A program made the translations under genes and the position numbers. Shown one piece after another: positions 34,857-43,835 of a stretch of 64,000 bases of DNA. The notes beneath the pieces are model-generated. The model was not told the DNA's origin, ran no database searches, and worked only from the letters and a program-made list of their open reading frames with translations. Every line of letters begins with the position of its first letter. Positions within the stretch are counted from its first letter, which is position 1. This DNA comes from Aequorivita capsosiphonis DSM 23843 (lineage in GTDB: Bacteria > Bacteroidota > Bacteroidia > Flavobacteriales > Flavobacteriaceae), in the NCBI RefSeq assembly GCF_000429125.1, contig NZ_AUBG01000006.1:62001-126000 (forward strand), given 5' to 3'.

Positions 34857-35693
34857 TTACCGATTTTTCACTGGATGGAGGTATAAAACTTGTCCGATGG
34901 ATATTTCATTTCCTCTAAGTCCGTTGTACTTTTTAAGTGTCTCCACGGTAAGGTTGAACCTGCGAGAAATATTGTAAAGGGTATCGCCAGCTCGAACCGA
35001 ATAGGTTCCTATTTTGGAATCATCAGGAGCTGTTCTGCCCAACTTTGTGCCTAAAACCTCATGGTCGTATTCATGCAGATTGTATCGTTCTATAATGCTA
35101 ATTAGTTTTTCGGGATATCTGGGGTCGGTTGCATAACCTGCCTTCCGCAAGCCTTTTGCCCAACCTTTATAATCGTCTTTCCGAAGTTTAAATAGAGATG
35201 CATAACGACTTCGTTGCGATAAAAATAAAGAGTGATCTCTATAAGAATACTTTGGGTCGTTGTATTTTCTAAAACATTCTCCCTTTTCATCGTCGTCGTG
35301 ATAGGCTCTGTCTCCTTCCCAACCGGTATGACATTTTATGCCAAAATGATTGTTGGCTTTTCGAGTAAGTTCTCCAGCGCCAGCTCCACTTTCCAAGATC
35401 CCTTGGGCCAGGGTAATACTGGCAGGAATTCCATACTGAAGCATTTCTTCCTTGGAAATGGTAGCGTATTCATTGATGTAATTTGCCACGCGTTGGTTGT
35501 AGGAAATATTTACGGGAACATCAACAACAGATGGTTCTTCGGCCTTGGTATTCTTTTCATTAACGGTTTTTTTCACTCTAACAACACGTTCGGTTTTATG
35601 TTTTTTTCGGTGTTTGGAAGCGGTTTTTTTAGATTTACAACTACTGAAACAAATAGTGCAAACAAGAAGAAGCGTTAGTATTCTGGTAATCAT
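34857..35693 (-). CDS. glucosaminidase/LysM peptidoglycan-cleaving lipoprotein
   Basis: A 278-residue lipoprotein (LLVCTICFSSCKSKK; Cys at about residue 19). A basic linker is followed by a glucosaminidase domain (GIPASITLAQGILESGAGAGELTRKANNHFGIKCHTGWEGD, then ECFRKYNDPKYSYRDHSLFL) that cleaves peptidoglycan glycan strands, and a C-terminal LysM domain (YSVRAGDTLYNISRRFNLTVETLKKYNGL). The Glu in ILESGAG is the likely catalytic acid. It starts 1 bp after the stop of the ACC-deaminase-like gene, so they share a transcript. Confidence 0.93.
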   Translation of the reverse strand: MITRILTLLLVCTICFSSCKSKKTASKHRKKHKTERVVRVKKTVNEKNTKAEEPSVVDVPVNISYNQRVANYINEYATISKEEMLQYGIPASITLAQGILESGAGAGELTRKANNHFGIKCHTGWEGDRAYHDDDEKGECFRKYNDPKYSYRDHSLFLSQRSRYASLFKLRKDDYKGWAKGLRKAGYATDPRYPEKLISIIERYNLHEYDHEVLGTKLGRTAPDDSKIGTYSVRAGDTLYNISRRFNLTVETLKKYNGLRGNEISIGQVLYLHPVKNR

Positions 35694-35694
35694 T

Positions 35695-36633
35695 CTATTT
35701 AATTATAGGTAGGTTTTTCTTTTTCAATTTTTGGTTCATTCCATCAACTCCTTGCAAGCCTCCAGTATGAATCGCGAAAATACGGCTATTTTCTTTGAAA
35801 TGCCCCTTTTTTAGGAGATCCATGATGCCGTATAACATCTTTCCAGTATAGACTGGATCTAATGGAATATTGGTTTTTTCCTTAAATTCATTTATAAAAC
35901 GAACTAAATCCATATCTATTTTACCATAACCTCCAAAACAATAAGAATCGGTGATTTCAAAGTTCGTTTTTGAAGTGTATTTCTGTATTTCTGAAGTCTG
36001 AAAACTGCCTTTTAATGCGGAAAATCCCAATACTTTTTGACTTTCATTTGAAGCTTTTACCAAGCCCGCCATCGTACCTCCAGTGCCCACAGGAACACAG
36101 ATATAGTCGAAGGAATTTCCTTTTGGTAAAATTTCCTCGCACCCTTTTACGGCTAGTGCGTTAGTTCCACCTTCGCGAATTAGATAGAAATCATCAAATT
36201 GTTCTTTTAAATGATTTTTATATTTGGAAGTGTCTTTTAGTCTGTAGACTTCGCGCGTAACAAATTGCAAGTGCATTCCACATTTCCTTGCAAAAGAAAG
36301 GGTTGCGTTTTCGGAGATTTTCGAAATCAGTTCTTCCCCACGAATAATTCCTATAGTTTTCAAATTCAACTCCTTTCCCGCGGCGGCAACCGCGGCAATA
36401 TGGTTTGAAAATGCACCCCCAAAAGTGAGCAGTGTGTTGTATTTTTGCTCTTTTGCTTCAATTAGATTGTATTTCAGTTTCCTAAATTTATTTCCAGAAA
36501 CAAAAGGGTGAATAAGATCTTCGCGGCGTATAAAGAGCGAGTATCCCGTTATACCGAATTTATTTAAATTTATTTCTTCCGTAATTATTTTGGAGCTGGG
36601 GAGAAGGTATTCCATACTTGAAAAATTATTCAA
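35695..36633 (-). CDS. ACC deaminase / D-cysteine desulfhydrase family PLP enzyme
   Basis: A 312-residue fold-type II PLP enzyme. The cofactor Lys is in FVSGNKFRKLKYNLIEA; LLTFGGAFSNHIAAVAAAGKEL and the phosphate loop CVPVGTGGTMAGLV are typical of the ACC deaminase/D-cysteine desulfhydrase group. Substrate cannot be fixed by motif alone; D-cysteine desulfhydrase is more usual for Bacteroidota. An internal ATG at codon 7 (36615) is an alternative start. It is transcribed with the LysM gene 1 bp downstream. Confidence 0.88.
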   Translation of the reverse strand: MNNFSSMEYLLPSSKIITEEINLNKFGITGYSLFIRREDLIHPFVSGNKFRKLKYNLIEAKEQKYNTLLTFGGAFSNHIAAVAAAGKELNLKTIGIIRGEELISKISENATLSFARKCGMHLQFVTREVYRLKDTSKYKNHLKEQFDDFYLIREGGTNALAVKGCEEILPKGNSFDYICVPVGTGGTMAGLVKASNESQKVLGFSALKGSFQTSEIQKYTSKTNFEITDSYCFGGYGKIDMDLVRFINEFKEKTNIPLDPVYTGKMLYGIMDLLKKGHFKENSRIFAIHTGGLQGVDGMNQKLKKKNLPIIK

Positions 36634-36696
36634 TAAAATCTTCTTCTGGTTAAATTTTAAGGAAGGTATGTATCTCTTGCGAATTATGGTTTGTTT

Positions 36697-39141
36697 TTAA
36701 AAAGAATACATTAAAACGCTATCGTTTTCGCCTCTCACAATAAGATTTATTGTTTTTCCACCTTCTAAAAATGCTTCGGAAGTCCCATAAACGGGAAACC
36801 CATTTAGAAGAGCTCCATTTTCATCAAAAACATAAACCTTTTTCTCCTGTGTCTCTGTTATTGTCACGTACACATTTCTGTTCATGCTGAACAACTGTGG
36901 TTTTGTGTACATCCCTAACGGAAGCTCAGCTAATTTACCGTCAATTCGCAATAAATTATTGTCTAGAGTCGCTTTTGTATTTCCTTCCATTGCAAACCAG
37001 TAATTACCGCCAACGTTCAATTTTATCGAAGACACTTGTCCACTTTGTGAAATCTGTTCCTTGGTATTTTCTTTGGTGATCACTACAAAATTATTACCTT
37101 CTTCGGTAATGGGAATATCAGAAAAATGGAAGCTTGTTGAAACAGAAATCCTAGGTTTTCCAACCCTGCTTAGGATATTGAGTTTTCCGCTTTTCTCTGC
37201 AATTACAATATAGTCCTTATTGCCCATTCTAATATGTACAGGCGATTGTACAATGGTGCTTTTAGCCTTGTTAAAGCCGAAACCTTTTACGACTTTCGCA
37301 TGCTTATCATACATTAAAACCTCTTTGTTCTGAACCACAATAAAACGATAGTTTCTGTTGCCGTCATAGTCGAAAACTGAAAGTGGCTGCGTTACTTCGT
37401 CTTTAAATTTTATAGGGAAAGAACTTGCATCCTTTCCATTGCGGTCTAATAGGTAAAAAGCGTCTTTCGTTGTAAATGCAATATGTTTGCTTCCTGAGAT
37501 TTCTACATCTTCAACTTTACCCAAAATGGCGGCACCCAGGTTTTTTGTCCATAGAATTTTTCCACCTGCGGAAATAAAATAGAGCTTATTGCTTATGTCC
37601 TGAACTACCACATTTGTGCTGCCATTATTAGTTTCAATAATTTGTGGATGGCCTAGAATGGTGTTTTCTAGTTTCAAATTGAATTTTTCCGAAACCTTCC
37701 CTGAAATACTTTTTACACTGGCACCAGACTCTTTAATGCTGAGTGTTATATGTGCAAAATTTCTATCATAACTTAGCTGTAGCGCTGCCAAAGGAAATTT
37801 TTCAAGAGAAATATTCTTAAAGTCTTTTTGGCTTGTCGCATCAAAAATCCCTGAGATGGTTTCTGAAAAATCGCCGTGCATCTTAAAAATCAATAGGGAA
37901 GAATCCGTGCTTAAATCACTTGCGGCATTTTGAAAATAAGGAGTATTTTTTAAGGTGTTGTTATTTTGAAAGTCACTGATGATTTGTTTTGCGGTGATTT
38001 CATTTTCAGTAAAAACGAAAAAGTTTTCAAGTTGAACTAAAAAGTTTGCTTTTTTCGAGCTTATAAAGGGAGAAAAAGTTTTTTCAAATAATTCTGGCTC
38101 ACTAAAACTGCTGATTTTAATTTCACGGAAAGAATCTACTGCCGAAAGATATCGTGCCAAAGCATCTCCAGTCATCAGTGGATCGATACTTTTGATAAAA
38201 ACGGCACTTTCGTTTTTAAGCTGAATGGATCCAACTTCGCTTATGGAACCAAAAATTCCAGTGGTTTCAATATTTTCTTTTTCGCCTCTAAATTTTCTTA
38301 GATTTCGTTGAAATTTTTCGGCATCATTAAAAGTAAAACTTATCGCACCCACAGCATCTGTTGGCACTAATTCGGAAAAATTATTTTGTTGTGGAACTTG
38401 ATCTTTAAAAACATTGAGTAATTGCGGAATGGTATCGGTTGCCAAGGTAATTCCAGTTGCGGTCAAGGCTTCAGGAGCAATGTTGAAATCCAAAGCACTC
38501 CATGAAGTGAAATTTATTTTTGTAGAATCGTTTTTTGCAACTTTATTTCCACGAACCAATACGATAAATTCACTAGTAGTAGGTAAATTAAAGACTTTGG
38601 AAAAAGTGGCTTCTCTTTCGGTTTTTCTATTTAAAATATCAAGTAGCAATTCTTGGGAAGAGGAGGCAATAAAAACACTGTCAATTAATGCAGAGTAGGT
38701 TGTTTCATCGTTAATGGTAAGCCTTTGGAAGCTTTGTTCGTCGATTTTTAAGGTTTCAATAGTTTTATTTTTAATTGAATCTACCTGAAAAAGATTTTTG
38801 GTGTGTTTTGAAATGAAGGTATAGGCCGAAACTGAATCGTTGATCTTATTGATACACAGAAGGCTTTCAGATTCAGGGTGGAAGTTTTTTAGCAAGCCCG
38901 CCTTTTCGGTAAAAAAGGAATAGGGAGCGGTTTTTTTAAATTTTGACAAGAGTGAATTATTGGCAATATCTGCCTGTAAATTTTCAAAATTAGAAATCTT
39001 AAAAACCACTTCTGGGTTTTGAGGAATATAATCCATCAAAGTTCCCGTTTTTGGAGGTGTTTGATCACAACTCGTCAAAATTCCGAAGCACAGCGGTACG
39101 AAAAGTAAAACCGTGAATAACTTCCTGCTAAAATTTCCCAT
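36697..39141 (-). CDS. large lipoprotein with C-terminal propeller-like repeats, function unknown
   Basis: An 814-residue lipoprotein (VPLCFGILTSCDQ; Cys at about 25). The N-terminal 450 residues contain repeated phrases of a DUF3352-like kind (YIPQNPEVVFKISNFENL, LDILNRKTEREATFSKVF, AVGAISFTFNDAEKFQRNLRKF). The C-terminal half has strand repeats ending in Asp/Gly turns (KLYFISAGGKILWTKNLG, AFYLLDRNGKDASSFPI, EVLMYDKHAKVVKGFG), like a beta-propeller. It lies upstream of the PLP enzyme gene and downstream of rnhB. No catalytic motif is seen and I do not recognise its role. Confidence 0.85.
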   Translation of the reverse strand: MGNFSRKLFTVLLFVPLCFGILTSCDQTPPKTGTLMDYIPQNPEVVFKISNFENLQADIANNSLLSKFKKTAPYSFFTEKAGLLKNFHPESESLLCINKINDSVSAYTFISKHTKNLFQVDSIKNKTIETLKIDEQSFQRLTINDETTYSALIDSVFIASSSQELLLDILNRKTEREATFSKVFNLPTTSEFIVLVRGNKVAKNDSTKINFTSWSALDFNIAPEALTATGITLATDTIPQLLNVFKDQVPQQNNFSELVPTDAVGAISFTFNDAEKFQRNLRKFRGEKENIETTGIFGSISEVGSIQLKNESAVFIKSIDPLMTGDALARYLSAVDSFREIKISSFSEPELFEKTFSPFISSKKANFLVQLENFFVFTENEITAKQIISDFQNNNTLKNTPYFQNAASDLSTDSSLLIFKMHGDFSETISGIFDATSQKDFKNISLEKFPLAALQLSYDRNFAHITLSIKESGASVKSISGKVSEKFNLKLENTILGHPQIIETNNGSTNVVVQDISNKLYFISAGGKILWTKNLGAAILGKVEDVEISGSKHIAFTTKDAFYLLDRNGKDASSFPIKFKDEVTQPLSVFDYDGNRNYRFIVVQNKEVLMYDKHAKVVKGFGFNKAKSTIVQSPVHIRMGNKDYIVIAEKSGKLNILSRVGKPRISVSTSFHFSDIPITEEGNNFVVITKENTKEQISQSGQVSSIKLNVGGNYWFAMEGNTKATLDNNLLRIDGKLAELPLGMYTKPQLFSMNRNVYVTITETQEKKVYVFDENGALLNGFPVYGTSEAFLEGGKTINLIVRGENDSVLMYSF

Positions 39142-39216
39142 AGCGCAAAAATAACAAGTAAAAGTAATGATATGGTGAAATCTATAAATAGTTTATTGAC
39201 GGGTTGTCAACAGTAA

Positions 39217-39272
39217 TCCCCTGCCAGCCTCCCCAAAGGGGAGGAGCTTGTTCCCTACTGAAATTAGGGGGA
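39217..39272. repeat. GC-rich nested hairpin element, copy B
   Basis: CCTCCCC AAA GGGGAGG (39228-39244) sits inside a larger pairing of AATCCCCT with AGGGGGAT. It is related to copy A at 8925-8978 and lies between rnhB and the large lipoprotein gene, where a promoter or terminator would be expected. Confidence 0.7.
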
Positions 39273-39845
39273 TAATAACTTAAAACTTTTCCTGTGAAAA
39301 ATGCTTGCGCCGTGAATTCGGATGGCCTCGCGATGTTCTTTGGTGGGATAGCCTTTGTTTTGCTTCCAATTATAGTGAGGAAATTTTTCGTGAAGTTTGG
39401 TCATATATTCATCCCGATAGGTTTTCGCCAAAATGGATGCGGCAGCAATATGAAGGTACTTCCCATCGCCTTTTACCACACATTCAAACGGTGTTTTTTT
39501 AAATGGCTTAAAGCGATTGCCATCAACGGCGATAAATTCTGGAGCGCTTGAAAGCCCTTTTATGGAACGGTGCATTCCCAAAATGGAAGCGTTGAGGATA
39601 TTGATTTTGTCAATTTCGCCCATCATAACGTGCACAACTTTAAAGCAGACCGCTTCACGCTCTATGATATCTTTTAATTCGAGTCGTTTTTTCTCTGAAA
39701 GTTGTTTGCTATCAGTTAAAAATGGATGTTGAAAATTGTCAGGAAGAATTACTGCCGCAGCAGTAACTGGTCCAGCCAAACATCCACGCCCCGCTTCATC
39801 AGTGCCGCATTCTAGGAGACTTTGATTTATTTTTAGTTGAAGCAT
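39264..39845 (-). CDS. rnhB: ribonuclease HII
   Basis: A 193-residue RNase HII that removes ribonucleotides from DNA and RNA-DNA hybrids. The catalytic region is [21 protein letters not shown], with further acidic residues in [24 protein letters not shown] and [25 protein letters not shown]. The start [14 protein letters not shown] at 39845 is preferred to a frame extension of 11 codons. The gene is followed by a GC-rich repeat element and then the large lipoprotein gene. Confidence 0.95.
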   Translation of the reverse strand: MLQLKINQSLLECGTDEAGRGCLAGPVTAAAVILPDNFQHPFLTDSKQLSEKKRLELKDIIEREAVCFKVVHVMMGEIDKINILNASILGMHRSIKGLSSAPEFIAVDGNRFKPFKKTPFECVVKGDGKYLHIAAASILAKTYRDEYMTKLHEKFPHYNWKQNKGYPTKEHREAIRIHGASIFHRKSFKLLSP

Positions 39846-39911
39846 CTTAAGGTTGCAAATTATAAAAATGAAGAACAATTGGAGTTAAAGTGGCAAATGT
39901 AAAAATTTCTA

Positions 39912-39989
39912 GACTTCGATACAAATTTCAGTTTTGCTGCGCGCACTGAAATTCACCTGCCAGAGAAAAAGGCAGGCAGGCTCAGCCAA
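39912..39989 (+). repeat. modular hairpin element, copy 3 (long form)
   Basis: Left end ACTTCGATAC, inner hairpin made by TTTCAGT and ACTGAAA, a CCAGAGAAAAAGGCAGG segment, and right end CTCAGCCAA. It matches copy 1 at 29162-29237 in layout and in most bases outside the hairpin. Confidence 0.8.
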
Positions 39990-40022
39990 CTTGAAGTCGT
40001 CCTTGTTTTTTTATTTTAGTTT

Positions 40023-40086
40023 AGATACAAATTTCAGTTTCGCTGCGCAAACTGAATTATATCTGCCAGAGAAAAAGGCAAGCAGT
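40023..40086 (+). repeat. modular hairpin element, copy 4 (truncated)
   Basis: This follows copy 3 after 33 bp. It keeps TAGATACAAATTTCAG, the GCTGCGC loop and CCAGAGAAAAAGGCAAG, but its right end is lost and replaced by a TTTGGAATTTGG tract. Tandem placement suggests a local duplication. Confidence 0.75.
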
Positions 40087-40125
40087 TTTGGAATTTGGAG
40101 TTTGGAGTTTGTTGTTTGATTTAAG

Positions 40126-40386
40126 TTATAAATGAAAAAGAGTTTTGGGCAAAACATGGAATCCCTCTTCGTGAACTGCTGCCTCCACTTCAGTTACATT
40201 AACAAAAGCCGAAGTAAGTACGGTGATTTCTCGAGGAAAGATTTCATTGTTCAGTAATACATCACTGACTCCCTCTATTCTTAAGACAGCCTTTTTAATT
40301 TGTTCCAGTTCACTTTGATCTTTAGCATTTGTCTCGAAGATTTTTCCGTGATCTCCAGGAATAACATTTTCTGATATTATATTCAA
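40126..40386 (-). CDS. heavy-metal-associated-fold protein without CxxC
   Basis: An 86-residue cytoplasmic protein with the strand-helix order of an HMA domain: FETNAKDQSELEQIKKAVLRIEGVSDVLLNNEIFPREITVLTSAFVNVTEVEAAVHEEGF. The metal-binding CxxC motif is absent, so copper binding is doubtful. It stands alone, flanked by TTTGGAATTTGG tracts on both sides. Role unknown. Confidence 0.65.
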   Translation of the reverse strand: MNIISENVIPGDHGKIFETNAKDQSELEQIKKAVLRIEGVSDVLLNNEIFPREITVLTSAFVNVTEVEAAVHEEGFHVLPKTLFHL

Positions 40387-40813
40387 AATTATATGTTTTT
40401 AGTTTTTATTGGTATGATAGGAATAAGTTGAAAGATACTGAATAATTTCTACAGAAATAAATCGAAATAACTGTTTTAACTTTTTATTTAACTTTGCTTT
40501 ATCCACTTTATGTACACTCAAAGAGAACTATGGCAGGAGAATCCCTTGTCATTCATAATGATGATTACTGAGAAAATACGATAGCTCGGATCAGTAGGTT
40601 GAATGTTTACAATAAAAGTACATTGGTTTGTGATTTGGAATTTCATTGCCATTCTGAATTCCTTAAATTTTAGAACTAGTCATTTGAATTTTATTTGTTT
40701 TTTGGAGCTTGTAGTTTGGAATTTATTTAAAGTTGATATCTTATGATTTGGAATTTTACAGCCGATGGATTAAACCAAAAAAAATATACCTTTGCTGCAA
40801 AGTTTTCCTAAGA
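40387..40813. other. 427-bp region with TTTGGAATTTGG tracts and a promoter element
   Basis: Several TTTGGAATTT phrases occur at 40628-40760. One, TTTGGAGCTTGTAGTTTGGA and what follows (40701-40731), matches a tract upstream of anmK (45130-45160) with one mismatch in 31. TACCTTTG at 40787-40794 matches the -7 consensus for the porin gene. No gene is seen. Confidence 0.7.
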
Positions 40814-42718
40814 ATGAAAAAAACACTTTTGCTATTCCTTTTTATCTGTGCCTCGGCAACTGTGTTTTCACAAACTCCTTCCACTAGAACAGAAGGGGAG
40901 ACCACAAAAAAGGAGAAACCGCCAATTGATTTATACAAGATTATTTCGGCAGCACGTGATACTACCTTTGTGGACACGACACTTTCCATTCAGAAAAAGT
41001 ATAAATTCAATTACCTGAGAAAGGATAACTTTGAATTGCTCCAATTTTCCAATGTTGGACAGACCTATAATTCATTGGCTTATTCGTTTGATAAATTGAA
41101 CTTAAAGCCGCTTTTTGCTGCACAATCACATCATTTCAATTATAAGGAAATAGAAGATATAAATTATTATAACGTTCCCACGCCGCTAACGGAATTGTAT
41201 TTTAAGACCGCTTATAACCAAGGGCAACAGCTTGATGCTTTTTTTACGGTGAATACTTCGCCTCAATTCAATTTCTCTCTTGGGTATAAAGGAGTGCGTT
41301 CCTTGGGAAAATATCAACATATTTTAACCAGTACTGGGAATTTCCTTTTCACCTCCAACTACCACACAAAAAATAAACGCTATACTGCCCGTGTACACGT
41401 TGCAGCCCAAGATAATTATAATCAAGAAAACGGTGGATTGACAGAAAATTCATTAAAGCTTTTTATAAATGATGATCCTGAATTTAGCGACCGTGGAAGA
41501 CTGGATGTAAATTTTGAAGATGCTGAAAACAAATTGGAAGGTCTTCGTTTTTATGGGGATCATTATTATGAATTGCTCAGCAACCGCGATAGCACTGGAT
41601 ATTCTGTATTGACCATTGGTAACGTATTGAGTTATGAAGACAAGTTTTTTCGATATAATCAAAAAACCCCTTTTGAAGATTATGGGCCTTCTTACGAATC
41701 GTCAAATTTGGCCACAAAAACTAAATTGGAAGATTTCAACGTCAAGGCTTATGCAGATTTTGATAATTCGCTAATTGGAAAAATAACCGCTTGGGCCGGT
41801 TACACCGATTTTAACTATGGTTATAATTCGGTTTTAGAATTGGATGAAGAAAGAATTCCGAATAGAATAAAAGGAAACATCATTGAGGCCGGAGCCGCTT
41901 ATGAAAAGGAATATCGCGGTTTTAAACTCTTCGGAAAAGGAGCAATAAATGTTGCTGGAGATTTTGATGGAAATTATATTCAAGGTGCCGCTTCCTATGA
42001 TTTGAATGATGATTACAGTGCAAAAGCTTCCATAACTGTTCATTCTGTGGCGCCAAACTTCAACTTTCTTTTATACCAGAGCGATTATCAAAATTACAAC
42101 TGGAAAACCGAATTGACCAATGAAAAAACACAGGAACTGAAGTTTGAGATCAACACCAAAAAATTTGGAAATGCTTCTGTAAGTTATACCGGAATTGATG
42201 ACTATGTCTATTTTGGAATAAAGGCTGACGAAAGTACGCCTTCCCCAATGCAAGCTTCGGAACGGGTTAATTATCTGAAAGTAAAAGCTGAAAAGGAATT
42301 TACTTTTGGACCTTTTGCTTTAGATAATACGCTAATGTACCAACAGGTTTTAGGTGGTGAATCGGTTTTTAATGTACCACAATTAATAACCCGAAATTCG
42401 CTTTACTTTCAGGATCATTTATTTAAGCGCGCTTTGTTTTTGCAGACCGGAGTAACTTTTAAGTACTTTACTGAATATAATATGAATGCTTATGATCCAG
42501 TGCTTGCAGAATTCTATGTGCAAAACGATCAGAAATTAGGCGGTTTTCCGTTAGTTGATGTTTTCTTAAATGCAAAGATACGGCAGACACGGATTTTCTT
42601 TGTCTATGAAAATATCACGACCCTATTTGGTGGAAAAAACGAGCATTTTGCTGCTCCCGGATATCCGTACCGAGATGCTGTTTTGCGGTTTGGTTTGGTG
42701 TGGAATTTCTTTTTATAG
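40814..42718 (+). CDS. putative outer-membrane porin
   Basis: A 634-residue protein with a signal peptide (MKKTLLLFLFICASATVFSQ) and a mature part rich in alternating polar/aromatic strands, such as ITAWAGYTDFNYGYNSVLELDEE and GFKLFGKGAINVAGDFDGNYIQG, ending VLRFGLVWNFFL as in outer-membrane barrels. I recognise it as the large Bacteroidota putative porin family. The ORF extends 27 codons upstream, but a -7 element lies there, so the start at 40814 is right. Substrate unknown. A modular hairpin element starts at its stop codon. Confidence 0.88.
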   Translation: MKKTLLLFLFICASATVFSQTPSTRTEGETTKKEKPPIDLYKIISAARDTTFVDTTLSIQKKYKFNYLRKDNFELLQFSNVGQTYNSLAYSFDKLNLKPLFAAQSHHFNYKEIEDINYYNVPTPLTELYFKTAYNQGQQLDAFFTVNTSPQFNFSLGYKGVRSLGKYQHILTSTGNFLFTSNYHTKNKRYTARVHVAAQDNYNQENGGLTENSLKLFINDDPEFSDRGRLDVNFEDAENKLEGLRFYGDHYYELLSNRDSTGYSVLTIGNVLSYEDKFFRYNQKTPFEDYGPSYESSNLATKTKLEDFNVKAYADFDNSLIGKITAWAGYTDFNYGYNSVLELDEERIPNRIKGNIIEAGAAYEKEYRGFKLFGKGAINVAGDFDGNYIQGAASYDLNDDYSAKASITVHSVAPNFNFLLYQSDYQNYNWKTELTNEKTQELKFEINTKKFGNASVSYTGIDDYVYFGIKADESTPSPMQASERVNYLKVKAEKEFTFGPFALDNTLMYQQVLGGESVFNVPQLITRNSLYFQDHLFKRALFLQTGVTFKYFTEYNMNAYDPVLAEFYVQNDQKLGGFPLVDVFLNAKIRQTRIFFVYENITTLFGGKNEHFAAPGYPYRDAVLRFGLVWNFFL

Positions 42719-42782
42719 CTTCGATACAATTTTTTATTTTTTTGTTTTACAAAAAAAATAAGAAATCACTCAGCTACCTTAA
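42718..42782 (+). repeat. modular hairpin element, copy 5
   Basis: It starts in the last base of the porin stop codon with GCTTCGATACAA, has an A/T hairpin core (TTATTTTTTTG / AAAAAAAATAA), and ends CACTCAGCTACCTT. It reads in the same sense as the gene. Confidence 0.8.
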
Positions 42783-42814
42783 ACTCTCCTTTGGATGATT
42801 GTTGATTTTAAAAC

Positions 42815-42846
42815 AAAAAAAGTCCCGCACTTTCGTGCAGGACTTT
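42815..42846 (-). terminator. terminator after the surface lipoprotein gene
   Basis: AAAGTCCCGCAC pairs with GTGCAGGACTTT around a TTTC loop, followed on the minus strand by a T-run. It ends 20 bp downstream of the lipoprotein gene stop at 42866. Confidence 0.88.
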
Positions 42847-42865
42847 GAGTTAATTCTAATTTGAT

Positions 42866-43417
42866 TTATAACGATGGATCTAGTTTAGCATCAAACTTCA
42901 TTTTCAATTTAATGTTTAAATTGACCGCGTCTTGAGTACTTTTAAATTTAATCACCAATTTTAAAGTTTCAGATTTAGCATATTCATCTATATATAAATC
43001 ATCAATCGTGTTTAAGTCTAGGTTCGTAACTTCCGTAGGTACGTTATCTATAGTAGCAACTTCTTTATAAGGTAAATCGTCAGTTTTAATTCCTAGAGTA
43101 ACTGAGTCGAGAAAATCAAAATTATCTTGATCGTCTGCGCTTACTAAGTCTATTACCATATCGTCCAATTCAATCTCTTTTACTTGATTTAAAACTTCAT
43201 CAGTTCCCAGCTCATCTTCAATTAATTGGCGCAAGTCTAAGCTTTTTTCTACAGGAATTTCAAATATGTTGATAGGTAAATAATCAATGCTCAAATCTGC
43301 ATTAGCTGGAATGTCATTAAGCGTTCTTAAACGATCAATTACATCATCATCGCTGCTACAAGAGCTAAATAAAATTGTAATTAAAACTACGGGTAAAAAT
43401 AAAAATTTCTTTTTCAT
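42866..43417 (-). CDS. predicted surface-exported lipoprotein
   Basis: A 183-residue lipoprotein. The signal peptide ends LITILFSSC and the mature start is SSDDDVIDRL. A run of Ser and Asp right after the lipid-bound Cys resembles the lipoprotein export signal described for Flavobacterium, so surface display is inferred. The mature part is acidic, with beta-strand segments such as SLDLRQLIEDELG and NLDLNTIDDLYIDEYAKSETLKLVIKF. The protein has no recognised domain. The start at 43417 is preferred to an extension of 13 codons. Confidence 0.82.
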   Translation of the reverse strand: MKKKFLFLPVVLITILFSSCSSDDDVIDRLRTLNDIPANADLSIDYLPINIFEIPVEKSLDLRQLIEDELGTDEVLNQVKEIELDDMVIDLVSADDQDNFDFLDSVTLGIKTDDLPYKEVATIDNVPTEVTNLDLNTIDDLYIDEYAKSETLKLVIKFKSTQDAVNLNIKLKMKFDAKLDPSL

Positions 43418-43566
43418 ATTGAGGTTTTTTGTTTGTCCAAAGAAACTAAGAACCAAAGGAACCTAATCTCAAATAAGCGTTAATACTTAGACTAAACTTG
43501 CTAAAATTTGCTTAAAAGCAAGCGTTGACTCTATGCTTCAGAACTTTTATTTGGTTAATAATTCGC

Positions 43567-43597
43567 ATAAAAAAACCCTCGAAAGATTCAAGGGTTT
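43567..43597 (-). terminator. terminator of the acyl-CoA dehydrogenase transcript
   Basis: AAACCCT (43573-43579) pairs with AGGGTTT (43591-43597), with a T-run on the minus strand. It lies 240 bp downstream of the acyl-CoA dehydrogenase gene, beyond two hairpin elements. The 43418-43833 gap holds these and nothing else evident. Confidence 0.8.
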
Positions 43598-43698
43598 GTT
43601 GGGATTTATGATAGTTTAAATTGAAAAGATCAATCCAGCAATTTTATAGAGTGATTCGAATTCTACAAAGACAAGATTAAAAATTTTTAGCCTAATCT

Positions 43699-43754
43699 AA
43701 GGTAGTTGAGTGATTTTCATTCGCTAAAAAGCGAATGAAAATTGTACCGAAACC
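43699..43754 (-). repeat. modular hairpin element, copy 6
   Basis: On the plus strand it reads AAGGTAGTTGAGTG, hairpin TTTTCATTCGC / GCGAATGAAAA, TTGTACCGAAACC. Reversed, the ends match the CTTCGATAC/CACTCAGCTACC ends of the other copies. Confidence 0.85.
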
Positions 43755-43778
43755 AAATTTTAAATAAAAATATGAATT

Positions 43779-43835
43779 AAAGGTAGTTGAGTGATTTTCA
43801 TTTGCCCAAAGGCAAATGAAAATTGTACCGAAACT
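43779..43835 (-). repeat. modular hairpin element, copy 7
   Basis: A near copy of element 6, with TTTTCATTTGCC / GGCAAATGAAAA as hairpin. Its TTTCGGTAC end touches the TAG stop of the acyl-CoA dehydrogenase gene and lies in sense with it, as copy 5 does with the porin gene. The hairpin bases co-vary with copy 6. Confidence 0.85.
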
